A DNA stretch of 64,000 bases, from positions 1-64,000 of the forward strand of contig NZ_JAMZDE010000001.1 in the NCBI RefSeq assembly GCF_024159085.1, read 5' to 3'. The position numbers were made by a program, and so were the translations under genes. Below the pieces are notes generated by a model. That model was given only the letters and a program-made list of their open reading frames with translations. It was not told where the DNA came from and made no database searches. Below are positions 22,534 through 31,443 of the stretch, one piece after another. Position 1 is the first letter of the stretch. Every line of letters begins with the position of its first letter. This stretch comes from Idiomarina rhizosphaerae. Lineage in GTDB: Bacteria > Pseudomonadota > Gammaproteobacteria > Enterobacterales > Alteromonadaceae.

Positions 22534-22788
22534 TTACTTCTTACGGAGATCCTGCAGAGCTTCGTTCATTTTAAATAGAACAATAAGCAGCTCACACCAA
22601 ATTCTGGCACCAAGTGCCCCACCAGCAGCAGCAAGTAACCCCATAATAAAGCTACCAAAGGTAAAACCTTCGTATCCGGCAAACATAGTACTTATGCCAC
22701 CAATGACCGCGGCCAAAAGTAGAATCCAGTATACGAAGGTAATGATCTTCGGCGTCAGCATATTGTTAAAAAATAGAACGTCTTTCAT
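22534..22788 (-). CDS. DUF4282 small membrane protein
   Basis: An 84-residue protein with two hydrophobic helices (about 16-38 and 45-65), an ending rich in charged residues (MNEALQDLRKK), and the pattern of the DUF4282 family. Its function is unknown. A clear ribosome-binding site (AAGGAG, minus strand, next to the ATG) and a strong terminator at 22450-22480 show a self-contained transcription unit. Confidence 0.8.
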   Translation of the reverse strand: MKDVLFFNNMLTPKIITFVYWILLLAAVIGGISTMFAGYEGFTFGSFIMGLLAAAGGALGARIWCELLIVLFKMNEALQDLRKK

Positions 22789-22956
22789 TTTTATCTCCTT
22801 GTTATATAGGCGTAAACAGTTTTTATAGTAAGAAAAGAATAAGCCGACAGAGTTTACGCAATGCCTGATATCCCTTTCAGAACAACAACTATCTGATTGA
22901 TGTTAATCGACTTAGTTACAGTTAACAATATCCGGCAACTACTGTTTACAAAAGAA

Positions 22957-22972
22957 TGTGATAAATCTCACA
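22957..22972 (+). promoter_or_regulatory. Perfect CRP-type palindrome
   Basis: TGTGA at 22957-22961 and TCACA at 22968-22972 are separated by six bases (TAAATC), the exact consensus of a CRP binding site. A TTGACC -35-like element begins at 22976. The next gene, a CurA-like reductase, starts at 23044. Binding by CRP is inferred from pattern only. Confidence 0.65.
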
Positions 22973-23043
22973 GCGTTGACCTTTCATTAACCGACTGTAG
23001 TAACCATATAGATCTAAACGCAAACTAGTAAAGAGGGAACTCG

Positions 23044-24042
23044 ATGACGACTTATAAAGCCATAAAACTGATTAAGCGCCCGGAGCCGGGCCCAGTCTCC
23101 GCAGACATTTTTGAAGTAACAGAAAAGGAGCTCCCGAAAGCAGGTTCCGGTGAAATATTAATAAAACAACGACAAATGTCGCTTGATCCTGCCATGTTTG
23201 GCTGGATGAGCCCCGATACCGAGAGCTACATACCGCCGGTTGAATTAAACACGGTAATGCGCAGCTCGGGTGTTGGCGAGGTTGTCGAGAGTAACCATCC
23301 TGACTTTGAAGTCGGCGACCGGGTTATGGGCATGATGGGCTGGCAGGAATATGCACTGAGCGATGGTAAGGGCATTAACAAGGTTCAGGCCGACGTACCT
23401 GACGAGACCGTACTCTCAGTATTCGCCTTACCGGGGTTAACCGCTACTCAAGGGCTACTTAATGTAGGCAAACCTAAAAATGGAGAGACCCTTGTAGTAA
23501 CAGGCGCTGCAGGTTCGGTAGGCTCAATTGTTGGTCAGATAGCGAAAGCCGAAGGTCTTAAAGTGATAGGCGTTGTCGGCAGCGACGAAAAAGCCAACTG
23601 GATAGTCAACGAACTTGGCTTTGACGGCGCAATTAATTATAAAACCGATGACTTGCGCGACCAACTGACCAAACTGACTCCTGATGGTGTAGATTTATAC
23701 TTTGAAAACACCGGCGGCCCCATTCAGAATCTGGTGGTTGAACGTATGAACGCGCATGGTCGTGTAGTGGTTTGCGGCATGATAGCCGACTACGATAAAG
23801 AAGTGCCGAGCCCAGGGCCAAGCTGGGTGCCGGTTATTAAAAAGCGTCTGACGATTCAGGGTTTTACCATGCCAGATCACTTCGACCAAATTCCAAGCTT
23901 GCTGCAACAACTAACGCCTTACGTCATGTCCGGCAAAATAAAACATCGTTCGCATATTCTTGAAGGGCTGGAATCAGCCATTGAAGGACTGAACATGTTC
24001 TTTACCGGCGACAATAAAGGTAAGTTGATTGTGAAGCTGTAA
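23044..24042 (+). CDS. curA: NADP-dependent oxidoreductase, CurA/PTGR family
   Basis: A zinc-independent medium-chain reductase of 332 residues. It reduces carbon-carbon double bonds of enones or prostaglandin-like substrates using NADPH; in E. coli the relative CurA reduces curcumin. Features are an N-terminal KLIKRPEPGPVSADIF substrate domain, GWQEYAL, nucleotide-binding VTGAAGSVGSIVGQIAKAEG (about 155-174), and a conserved VCGMIADY near residue 245. The physiological substrate here is unknown. A CRP-type site upstream suggests catabolite control. It is convergent with the response regulator downstream. Confidence 0.85.
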   Translation: MTTYKAIKLIKRPEPGPVSADIFEVTEKELPKAGSGEILIKQRQMSLDPAMFGWMSPDTESYIPPVELNTVMRSSGVGEVVESNHPDFEVGDRVMGMMGWQEYALSDGKGINKVQADVPDETVLSVFALPGLTATQGLLNVGKPKNGETLVVTGAAGSVGSIVGQIAKAEGLKVIGVVGSDEKANWIVNELGFDGAINYKTDDLRDQLTKLTPDGVDLYFENTGGPIQNLVVERMNAHGRVVVCGMIADYDKEVPSPGPSWVPVIKKRLTIQGFTMPDHFDQIPSLLQQLTPYVMSGKIKHRSHILEGLESAIEGLNMFFTGDNKGKLIVKL

Positions 24043-24068
24043 ACCATTGAAAGAACACGTATAGCTGA

Positions 24069-24665
24069 TTACAGCCAGCCTTTTTGATGAGCAATGCGAG
24101 CAGCCTCAGTCCGGTTGCTCGCATGCAGTTTATTGATTGCCTCAGAAAGGTAATTTCGAGCCGTACCTGGAGCAATGAATAACTGTTCTGCGATGGCTTG
24201 AGTGCTTAACCCCTGACTTGCCAGACGCAGTGCTTTACGCTCTTTTTCTGTCAACGGATCGCGCTCTCCAAGAGCCTGAAGAAGAAGCTCATTACTTATC
24301 ACTTGCTCACCCAGACAAACCCGTTGCAACGACGCGATCAGTTCATTAATGGGCGCATCTTTTAGTAGAAAACCACGAACACCTGAGTCAATAGCTCGCT
24401 TAATATAACCGGCACGGTTAAAGGTGGTGATAATAACCGAACGAAGGTTTGGTTGTTGCTGCTGCGCCCACTGGACAAGCTCAAGACCGGAAAGGTTAGG
24501 CATTTCAATATCGCTCAACAACACATCGTAATCAGATTCTTGTAATTTTTTCTGAGCATCAACGCCATCCACGGCTTCATCGACGTGGTAATCAGACTCC
24601 AGTCGCAACAAACTTGCCAGCGCAGTTCTCACCATGGTTTGATCTTCAGCTAAAAGAATTTTCAT
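24069..24665 (-). CDS. LuxR/DesR-type response regulator
   Basis: A 198-residue regulator with a receiver domain (Asp in LLSDIEMP, about 51; ITTFNRAGYIKRAI; Lys in FLLKDAP) and a C-terminal LuxR helix-turn-helix (LTEKERKALRLASQGLSTQAI, about 135-155). The start is the ATG overlapping the kinase stop (ATGA). Its closest functional analogues are DesR and LiaR, which control divergent ABC transporters or lipid genes. Here an ABC-2 exporter is divergent, with a TGACA-AA-TGTCA dyad between (25804-25815). Confidence 0.88.
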   Translation of the reverse strand: MKILLAEDQTMVRTALASLLRLESDYHVDEAVDGVDAQKKLQESDYDVLLSDIEMPNLSGLELVQWAQQQQPNLRSVIITTFNRAGYIKRAIDSGVRGFLLKDAPINELIASLQRVCLGEQVISNELLLQALGERDPLTEKERKALRLASQGLSTQAIAEQLFIAPGTARNYLSEAINKLHASNRTEAARIAHQKGWL

Positions 24666-25744
24666 GGCTGTTGTTCTGCGAGTTTTGGTAAGAAGAGAGC
24701 CACCTCGCACCCTTCGTTTGTTGAGATGGACATGGAGCCGCCAAGCTCTTGTATTCTCAGCTCGACGCCGCTCAAACCGTTGCCCACACTCACGTCATGA
24801 CAACGACCATTATCCACAACTGTAATACAGTAGGTGTTTGCTGTTTCGTCAAAATGAATCAAGCATTGTTGACCATCGCTATGACGAATAATATTGGTTA
24901 CCAATTCGGTTATCGCTAACACCAGTGCCGTTTCCCGTTGCTCGTCTATTATCGGTGGTGTACCGGTTATCTGAGTACTGAAGCCTCCGTCAGTCAAACG
25001 CTGCTCAAGTCGTCTCAGCTCAAGCGATAACCCGCCATGCTTATAACCCGAAACACTTTGCCGCACCTGCGAAAGTGTTTCGCGGGCAATCTCACTAAGC
25101 TCGGCTAACTGCTCAGAAGCTTCATCATAACGCCGCTTAGAAAGTTGTGCTTTAGCAAGATCAGACTTCAAAATAATACTGGAAAGTGTGTGTCCCAAAA
25201 TATCATGCAAATCCCGCGCGATTCTCTCCCGTTCGACACTGGTTGCTAAACGCTCAATCTCTTCGGCATCGCGTTGTTGCTCTTCAGCATATTGCTGCCT
25301 CAGTCGTTCAACCCGGCCAAAAATAGAGACAGTAACGACAATGACGATGCCATAGGGCAAAAAGAGATCCCAACTGGTTCCAGGGCCAAAATGGAATGCG
25401 GCTAAGGTAAGAATAATGCCGATAACAGCTGCAAGCGCAACTCGCCAGCTATAGGCAAAGCCGACAAAAAAGCCCGCGTAACTAAAAAGAGCAATAGACC
25501 CCGGATTTAGCGGTGTCACTGCGCAAGCAATAATGTACATGCCAAGAATTGGCCACAGCATTTGCTCCCGCGGCACCGAATAACAACAGTAATAAAGGCC
25601 AATAAAAACCAGCATCGCCGCCACCATGACAGCAATTTCCCATATCTGATACGGAAAAAGCACCATCGGTAAAATGTAAAAACCGAGGTTAAAAAGGTAA
25701 ATCCACGCCTGCTTTTGTTCGCGTGTCCGCTGCTTATCTGACAT
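24662..25744 (-). CDS. DesK-type sensor histidine kinase
   Basis: A 360-residue kinase with five or six membrane helices in residues about 12-145, a short coiled coil, a HisKA_3 dimerisation domain with ERERIARDLHDILGHTLS (His180) and a HATPase with ALVLAITELVTNIIRHS and GNGLSGVELRI. There is no periplasmic sensor domain, so the stimulus is probably sensed within the membrane, as in DesK. Its 3' end overlaps the cognate regulator. Confidence 0.88.
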   Translation of the reverse strand: MSDKQRTREQKQAWIYLFNLGFYILPMVLFPYQIWEIAVMVAAMLVFIGLYYCCYSVPREQMLWPILGMYIIACAVTPLNPGSIALFSYAGFFVGFAYSWRVALAAVIGIILTLAAFHFGPGTSWDLFLPYGIVIVVTVSIFGRVERLRQQYAEEQQRDAEEIERLATSVERERIARDLHDILGHTLSSIILKSDLAKAQLSKRRYDEASEQLAELSEIARETLSQVRQSVSGYKHGGLSLELRRLEQRLTDGGFSTQITGTPPIIDEQRETALVLAITELVTNIIRHSDGQQCLIHFDETANTYCITVVDNGRCHDVSVGNGLSGVELRIQELGGSMSISTNEGCEVALFLPKLAEQQP

Positions 25745-25803
25745 ACCGCCGCTCTTTGCTGTTCCTCACTTTTATTATGGCCGCTACAAAGCAAGCACAC
25801 CAG

Positions 25804-25832
25804 TGACAAATGTCATTCCTAATTGGTGACAT
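25804..25832. promoter_or_regulatory. Candidate operator between kinase and ABC-exporter operons
   Basis: TGACAAATGTCA at 25804-25815 is a perfect dyad (TGACA/TGTCA, two-base centre), and another TGACAT lies at 25827-25832. The site sits in the 156-base divergent gap. It could bind the LuxR-type regulator encoded next door; this is inference. Confidence 0.45.
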
Positions 25833-25900
25833 ACGCAACTACCGGCTCAAAGGCTGACTGGATAGACTGATCAACAACAGATAACTCACAAAGGTCGCCA

Positions 25901-26626
25901 ATGAATCAGATAAACCTTAAAGTACAATCGCTTAGTAAACACTATGACGCAAAAGCGGCGCTTACTGATGTCAGCCTTACTGCTTATGCCGGAGAAGTCA
26001 TTGCCGTACTTGGAAAAAACGGAGCCGGCAAAACAACCTTAATTAACAGCATACTTGGCATGCATAATTATGAGGCTCAGCATTTAGAGGTTCTGGGGAC
26101 TCAGCTCAATAGTCAGCATAGGCCGTTAACCATCCGTCAGCGTGTTGGGGTTATGATGCAGCTTGGTACCTTAAACGCCAACTTGACCGTCGCCGAACAA
26201 CTGGATTTATTTTGTAGCTATTATCCATCCGGCGCCACTCCGGAATTTTTACTGGAGGAGTTTGATTTAACCGGCATTGCTAAGCAACGCTTCGGAAAGT
26301 TATCAGGCGGCCAGCGCCAGCAAGTTCTGTTTGCAATCGCAGTGGCCGGAGATCCCGACCTACTTTTTCTTGATGAGCCTACTGTGGGTATGGATGTTGA
26401 AGCGCGCCACTTGCTCTGGCAGCAAATTAAGAAACGTCGGCAGCAGGGCTGCGCTTTAGTACTAACCACTCATTACATTGAAGAGGCAGAGCGACTTGCC
26501 GATCGTATTGCTGTCTTGCGGGACGGGCACATTATTGCACAGGGAACAGTCAACGAGGTTATTGCTGACCACGATTCTCTGGAGTCAGCCTATTTAAAAC
26601 TTATTCGGAAACCCACTCATGCTTAA
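25901..26626 (+). CDS. ABC-2 exporter, ATP-binding subunit
   Basis: A 241-residue ATPase with Walker A GKNGAGKTTL (about 38-47), Q-loop VMMQLGTLNANLTV, signature KLSGGQRQQVLFA, Walker B LLFLDEPTVGMD and switch His in LTTHYIEEA. It resembles exporters of the drug, lipid or lantibiotic-resistance type (CcmA-like) rather than importers. The permease begins eight bases before its end. A DesKR-like pair is divergent, which often marks transporters for membrane-active compounds. Confidence 0.9.
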   Translation: MNQINLKVQSLSKHYDAKAALTDVSLTAYAGEVIAVLGKNGAGKTTLINSILGMHNYEAQHLEVLGTQLNSQHRPLTIRQRVGVMMQLGTLNANLTVAEQLDLFCSYYPSGATPEFLLEEFDLTGIAKQRFGKLSGGQRQQVLFAIAVAGDPDLLFLDEPTVGMDVEARHLLWQQIKKRRQQGCALVLTTHYIEEAERLADRIAVLRDGHIIAQGTVNEVIADHDSLESAYLKLIRKPTHA

Positions 26627-27356
26627 TTCAACGCCGTATTTAAAAGAAAGCCACTACGACTTACTCAGCTTATGGCGCACACCCGCATTCTTTTTACCTG
26701 CCATGCTATTTCCACTCGTGTTTTACGTGTTCTTCGGTATTGTCTTTAACTTTAGTGCGGCACAAGGCGAGTACATGCTGGTTTCATACGCCTGTTTTGG
26801 CATGATGGGACCAGCGCTATTTAACTACGCAACCGCTGTTGCTAGTGACAGAACACAAGGCTGGCTTACGCTGAAACGCATTTCCCCCATGCCTCTTTCA
26901 GCGTATTTGGTCGCTAAGTTCTTTAGTAGTTTCGTTTTTGCCGCCTGCATTGCCTTGCTTTTGTTTGTTACAGCAGCACTTTTTGCCGACGTGCAATTAT
27001 GGCTATGGCAGTGGAGTATACTGTTCATCGTTCTGTTATTAGGAACCCTGCCATTTGCCTTAATTGGGCTACTCATGGGTCTGTGCCTGTCTGACAAAGC
27101 GGCCCCAGCCGTCGTCAACTTAGTTTATTTACCCATGGCGTTTTTGTCCGGTCTGTGGGTGCCGATTCAGTTCTTACCAGACACCGTTCGCTACATCGCT
27201 TATGGACTTCCATCGTATCACTACTCTCAACTGGCACATGCCGTTATCGGTACAAATCAGGGCCATAACTTATGGCTACACGGGCTTTATCTTGTCGCTT
27301 TTTGTGGCGTATTAATCGCCGTAATTTATTGGCGTTATCAGCGACTCTCTCGTTAA
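26619..27356 (+). CDS. ABC-2 exporter, permease subunit
   Basis: A 245-residue membrane protein with six predicted helices (first about 23-45, last about 222-240) of the ABC-2 family. SVPL-like central helices and a conserved LPMAFLSGLWVPIQFLPD segment (about 175-192) typical of this family are visible. It overlaps the ATPase gene by eight bases and is followed after 13 bases by an amidohydrolase gene. The substrate cannot be told from sequence. Confidence 0.88.
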   Translation: MLNSTPYLKESHYDLLSLWRTPAFFLPAMLFPLVFYVFFGIVFNFSAAQGEYMLVSYACFGMMGPALFNYATAVASDRTQGWLTLKRISPMPLSAYLVAKFFSSFVFAACIALLLFVTAALFADVQLWLWQWSILFIVLLLGTLPFALIGLLMGLCLSDKAAPAVVNLVYLPMAFLSGLWVPIQFLPDTVRYIAYGLPSYHYSQLAHAVIGTNQGHNLWLHGLYLVAFCGVLIAVIYWRYQRLSR

Positions 27357-27369
27357 AAGGTTTAGACAA

Positions 27370-28647
27370 ATGAAGGTTAAAATTATCGTAGTACTCTCTA
27401 TAGCCGTTATTGCTTTGACCATTCTTTCGCTGCCAACACCCCGGGAAGAAAGCACCAAAACCAGTAACAGTTTTCTTCTCGGTCCGGTTAAGATTTTTGA
27501 CGGAGAAACCATATCAAAAGCTGCTTATGTTGAAGTAATCGATGGGTATATCAAAGGCTTGCACATGGAGCGACCGGACAATCAATTACGGAAAATAGAT
27601 GGACAAAACCGTTGGCTGGTTCCCGGACTCATCGATGCACACGTGCATGCCTGGGGCGATGCGTTAGAACAAAGCCTGGAACGAGGCGTAACCACCGTTG
27701 TCGATATGTTTGGTCATCCAGATTTTCTTCAACAACATCGAGCCCGGAGAGCAACGACAGAGTTTAGCCGTAAGGCTGATATTTTTGGAGCCGGATTATT
27801 AATAACGGCACCGGATGGGCACGGGACACAGTATGGTATTGAGGTATCAACGCTTTCTGAACCACAAGAGGCCGAAAAGCTGATAGAGCAGCGTATTAAT
27901 GCAGGTTCAGATTTCATCAAGATAGTGTATACCCGCAGCGGCGCAGAATACGCACATGCGCCATCTATCTCAGAGCAGGGTCTGCAGGCAACGATTAAGG
28001 CTGCACATGAACAGGACTATTTAGCCGTTGTTCATATTGCTGATCATGGTTCCGCGCTCGACGCCGTTAAGGCCGGAGCCGACGGTTTGGTACACAGCTT
28101 TTTTGACAAGCCTGTTTCTGACGAACTGCTCACCCTTCTAAAAATCAACGGTGTGTTTGTAATTCCAACAATGACAGTTTATGAGGGGATGCTGCGTGGC
28201 TCCATCAATGATGAAATTCTACTGAATAACGAGTCACTGGAAATAGGCGCCAGCGCAAAATCGACGCTCATCCGGAATTTCCCTAACAGCGGACGATTTC
28301 CCGCGCATTTCTATACCAACCTACTGACCAACACAAAACACATGCACGAAGCTGGTATTCCTATTTTGGCTGGTAGCGATGCTCCCAATCCTAATACTGC
28401 CCATGGCTGGTCATTATTAGTTGAACTGCTTCTTTTCCAGGAGACAGGCATGCCAACTGAAGCCATTTTAAAGTCGGCTACATCGATACCCGCGGATGCT
28501 TTTTCGCTAGCGGATCGTGGTCGCATTCGAGAAGGAATGAAAGCTGACTTTTTACTGCTTCAAGAATCGCCTTATAAGGATCTGAAAACCATATTAGCGC
28601 CACTAAAGGTCTGGAAGAATGGCTACCTAGTCGCTCAAGCCAATTAG
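27370..28647 (+). CDS. Secreted amidohydrolase family protein
   Basis: A 425-residue metal-dependent hydrolase with an N-terminal signal anchor (about 4-21). The amidohydrolase barrel carries LVPGLIDAHVHAWG (HxH metal ligands), an Lys site near SDFIKIVYTR, VVHIADHGS, AGSDAPNPN (Asp ligand) and the end GRIREGMKADFLLL. Relatives include imidazolonepropionase and prolidase-type enzymes, so it may cut a cyclic amide or peptide bond outside the cytoplasm. It is placed directly after the exporter, which suggests joint handling of a compound, but the link is not proved. Confidence 0.82.
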   Translation: MKVKIIVVLSIAVIALTILSLPTPREESTKTSNSFLLGPVKIFDGETISKAAYVEVIDGYIKGLHMERPDNQLRKIDGQNRWLVPGLIDAHVHAWGDALEQSLERGVTTVVDMFGHPDFLQQHRARRATTEFSRKADIFGAGLLITAPDGHGTQYGIEVSTLSEPQEAEKLIEQRINAGSDFIKIVYTRSGAEYAHAPSISEQGLQATIKAAHEQDYLAVVHIADHGSALDAVKAGADGLVHSFFDKPVSDELLTLLKINGVFVIPTMTVYEGMLRGSINDEILLNNESLEIGASAKSTLIRNFPNSGRFPAHFYTNLLTNTKHMHEAGIPILAGSDAPNPNTAHGWSLLVELLLFQETGMPTEAILKSATSIPADAFSLADRGRIREGMKADFLLLQESPYKDLKTILAPLKVWKNGYLVAQAN

Positions 28648-28683
28648 CTATAGTACCTGAACTAGAATCTGAAAAGCATTAAA

Positions 28684-30528
28684 TTAAAGCTCAACATCCA
28701 ATTCAAAATCTACTGTTTCAGTTTCACCCTTATACCAGATTTCAAAGCTTTCGGGCTGCCCGTAAAAGTAATAGACATCTACTGGCTTGCCATCTTGTCG
28801 CGGTAAACTTAATGTACTTATTTCAGCTAGGTAACCTTGGGAATCTTTTACAAAAACATGATTACGACGCTGTACCCGCCGCGAGTCAGCGTCTTCAATT
28901 TCTCTCGGTGTAAACTCCGCGTAATCAATGGTCAGCTTATTCTCTTCAAGACTGACGCCTGCTGGCAGGTCATTTTTTGCGTAGTTGTCTTTAATGATAT
29001 TGGGCGCGGTTAACACCGATATGTTTGCTCTCACGCGCGTTGGCGGCGCAGTGAAAAGCTCAGGATCATATTCCAGCCGACTAACGGTGAAGCGAAAGGC
29101 GCTGTTCTTGTCATCAATTACCGTTACCGGTTTACCGTCGGCATCAAAAAACTGAACGTCGCTACTGTCCGCTATATCGTAGCGATCAAAGATATGGATA
29201 AATAAGTCGCTTTGCACTGTCGGATAATGCAAAAACACTTGTTTCGGATGCTTTATTCCCGGGTCATGTGTAATATTGCGCTGACGAATTTCAATCTCGT
29301 TATGCATTGCTTCTGCGCTCAAATCCACATAGCTGGCATTCACCTCAGAACCACCGTTGTATATCGGCAATGTTGCCTTAACCGTCGGTAATGCATCGAA
29401 ATCAATCTGCTTCGCTGGAGCTTTTTGTGCAAACGAATATACGGGTAATTCAAGTGCCTGCTTAACGTCTTTTCCTGACTCACCACCGGCTAATATCGTT
29501 ACTTCGGCAGTCTCAAACGGACCATGAAATGCAAACGCACTATAAAGCGTCGAGCTTTCATCTTCGGCCATACGCTTATTTAAATCATTAAGAGCTTTCT
29601 GTGCCTCGGATTTATTGAGATTACCGTTTGCAGCCTTATTAATAAGCTTGCCTAACAGAGACTCCACGCGCTCATAATTTTTCACCGGAATTCTGTCGGT
29701 AATGCGGTTTCGGATATATCGTCCGTTCTTAGCTTTCGCTTCGCCGATAATATCCTGTTTACGCAAAGTCGTTTGAGGGGGCGTTTTAACGTCGACTTCA
29801 ATGACATAAGAATAGTCATTCATTTCAACTAGGGTGATTCTGTAACCGTCTTTATCTTGAGTTTTTCCAACATCATCTGCGGTTAACTCAAACTGAATCA
29901 GCTTCTCCGGTAACTCAGTAGAGAACTCTCCCTTAATCGCTGTTGGCTGCGATGCACTCTTATTATCCAGAGCCGGCACACAATAGGCGTCACCCCGGCG
30001 GACAATGTCTCTAGTTTCCATTTCCCCTTTAGTAAAGTCCGGAATACGGAGCTTTTCGCCATTATCCAGTACCAGCGCATCAAACGTCAGTTCGTGAGCA
30101 AAAGGAAAGGAAAAGCCTTTACGCAAAGCAAAGCCGTGCCCATTGGAGTATCTCCTACACTCCATTAAATCCGTACGTTTCACTGCCAGGAGACTGCTCA
30201 GGAAGGCATCACTCATTGTCTGACTATCGTCGTAGTCGTTCAGACGCGCCAGCACAGAAGTCGAATATTCAATTTCGTAAGGCTTCATATCTAATGAGAG
30301 TGATTCCATCACTCCATAATAATTAGACTCTTCTTCCATCCATAAGAACTTAGCCAATGCTTTGTCATCAAGAGTACGGAGTTGCTTGTAGCGTGCGATA
30401 TTGAGTTGTTTTCGCTGCTCTATCTGTTGCTGCATAGATACCTTTTCCTTTGGTTTCGCATCCATGTGCCACAGCAATGTTGCTAACACTACGGCGACAC
30501 CGACTCCCTTCATGCCTATGCTTTTCAT
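28684..30528 (-). CDS. Unrecognised 614-residue protein with N-terminal signal anchor
   Basis: I do not recognise this protein. From the chosen ATG (MKSIGMKGVGVAVVLATLLW, GGGAG about ten bases upstream) it has a short hydrophobic segment (about 7-20), then a long polar Lys/Glu/Asp-rich exported part with no cysteine motif or obvious catalytic signature. Several Thr/Val-rich beta segments suggest stacked beta domains. An in-frame start 22 codons earlier (30594) is possible. It is convergent with the amidohydrolase and has no obvious partner. A periplasmic or surface role is inferred from the N-terminal segment only. Confidence 0.6.
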   Translation of the reverse strand: MKSIGMKGVGVAVVLATLLWHMDAKPKEKVSMQQQIEQRKQLNIARYKQLRTLDDKALAKFLWMEEESNYYGVMESLSLDMKPYEIEYSTSVLARLNDYDDSQTMSDAFLSSLLAVKRTDLMECRRYSNGHGFALRKGFSFPFAHELTFDALVLDNGEKLRIPDFTKGEMETRDIVRRGDAYCVPALDNKSASQPTAIKGEFSTELPEKLIQFELTADDVGKTQDKDGYRITLVEMNDYSYVIEVDVKTPPQTTLRKQDIIGEAKAKNGRYIRNRITDRIPVKNYERVESLLGKLINKAANGNLNKSEAQKALNDLNKRMAEDESSTLYSAFAFHGPFETAEVTILAGGESGKDVKQALELPVYSFAQKAPAKQIDFDALPTVKATLPIYNGGSEVNASYVDLSAEAMHNEIEIRQRNITHDPGIKHPKQVFLHYPTVQSDLFIHIFDRYDIADSSDVQFFDADGKPVTVIDDKNSAFRFTVSRLEYDPELFTAPPTRVRANISVLTAPNIIKDNYAKNDLPAGVSLEENKLTIDYAEFTPREIEDADSRRVQRRNHVFVKDSQGYLAEISTLSLPRQDGKPVDVYYFYGQPESFEIWYKGETETVDFELDVEL

Positions 30529-30628
30529 CCGCTTATTGCTCCCTAACCACCAACGTTTTTTCAAGTGTACCGAAATATATGAAGCCTCATCCATTTTTAC
30601 TGAATTTTAACGCTGCCAAGCAAGTGAC

Positions 30629-30970
30629 TTAACCTGCAAAAAACCGTAATACACTCATTAACGCGCTGTACGCAATAGAAGCTATGGATTTGGCGCGTCG
30701 GGGCCGGAGTAACTCAGAAATAACGACGTTTCCGCTTTGCTCTAACTTTGCGTGCCAAAAAATACAAGAAATCACCTTTAAAGAATATGTGCTGTTGGAA
30801 ATAACTATATTTGAACGGATAACTGGCAACAGCAGCAGAGAGCGGCTGTATATCACATCGTTTCCATTAGAGATTTGAAACTGGCTGGTCAGGCGATCAT
30901 AAGATACCAATATTTGCGTATCGCCCACCTGATGACTTTGCTGCTGGAGCCTATTAAACATGCTTTCCAC
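30629..30970 (-). CDS. Unrecognised small protein translationally coupled to ybaK
   Basis: A 113-residue open frame of unknown function. Its GTG start overlaps the ybaK stop (TAGTG), and an ATG three codons later is possible. The first half is polar (QQQSHQVGDTQILVSYDRL), the middle is hydrophobic (about 44-70), and the tail is basic then hydrophobic. The overlap supports it as a real gene, but I see no known domain. It could also be a chance open frame. Confidence 0.4.
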   Translation of the reverse strand: MESMFNRLQQQSHQVGDTQILVSYDRLTSQFQISNGNDVIYSRSLLLLPVIRSNIVISNSTYSLKVISCIFWHAKLEQSGNVVISELLRPRRAKSIASIAYSALMSVLRFFAG

Positions 30971-31434
30971 TAAGTAATATTAACAAACTCACCGCTCACC
31001 AGTGTTTTTAGATCTTCAGGGTCTAATTCCATATCTACCCCCCTGCGCCCGGCGCTTATAAATACGGTGGAGTTACAAATTGCAGAGGCATCAATTATGG
31101 TTCTGAGCCGCTTTTTCTGGCCAAGCGGACTAACGCCTCCCAGAACATAACCCGTAGCACGTTCGACTTCGCTCTGAGTCGCCATTGCAGCCTTCTTTGC
31201 GCCCAAAGCTTTTGCTATCAACTTTAGGCTTAACCGTGACGAAACCGGAATAATGCCTACAGCCAATTCTTTACCATCAAGACTGACAACTAAGGTTTTG
31301 AATACTTGTTCCTGCGGAACGCCCAACTTCTCGGCAGCTTCGCCACCATAAGATTCACTGGCCGGGTCATGGGAATACTCGTGTACTTTAAAAGAAACCT
31401 TATTCTTTCTGGCTACATCAATTGCGGGAGTCAT
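30970..31434 (-). CDS. ybaK: Cys-tRNA(Pro)/Cys-tRNA(Cys) deacylase YbaK
   Basis: A 154-residue trans-editing enzyme that hydrolyses Cys-tRNA(Pro) made in error by prolyl-tRNA synthetase. The YbaK/ProX fold is shown by ASESYGGEAAEKLGVPQEQVFKTLVV, the catalytic-lysine segment EQVFKTL, and GYVLGGVSPLGQKKRLRTIID. The length matches E. coli YbaK (159). It is preceded by a DUF3617 gene nine bases away. Confidence 0.93.
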   Translation of the reverse strand: MTPAIDVARKNKVSFKVHEYSHDPASESYGGEAAEKLGVPQEQVFKTLVVSLDGKELAVGIIPVSSRLSLKLIAKALGAKKAAMATQSEVERATGYVLGGVSPLGQKKRLRTIIDASAICNSTVFISAGRRGVDMELDPEDLKTLVSGEFVNIT

Positions 31435-31443
31435 TGCATCCTC

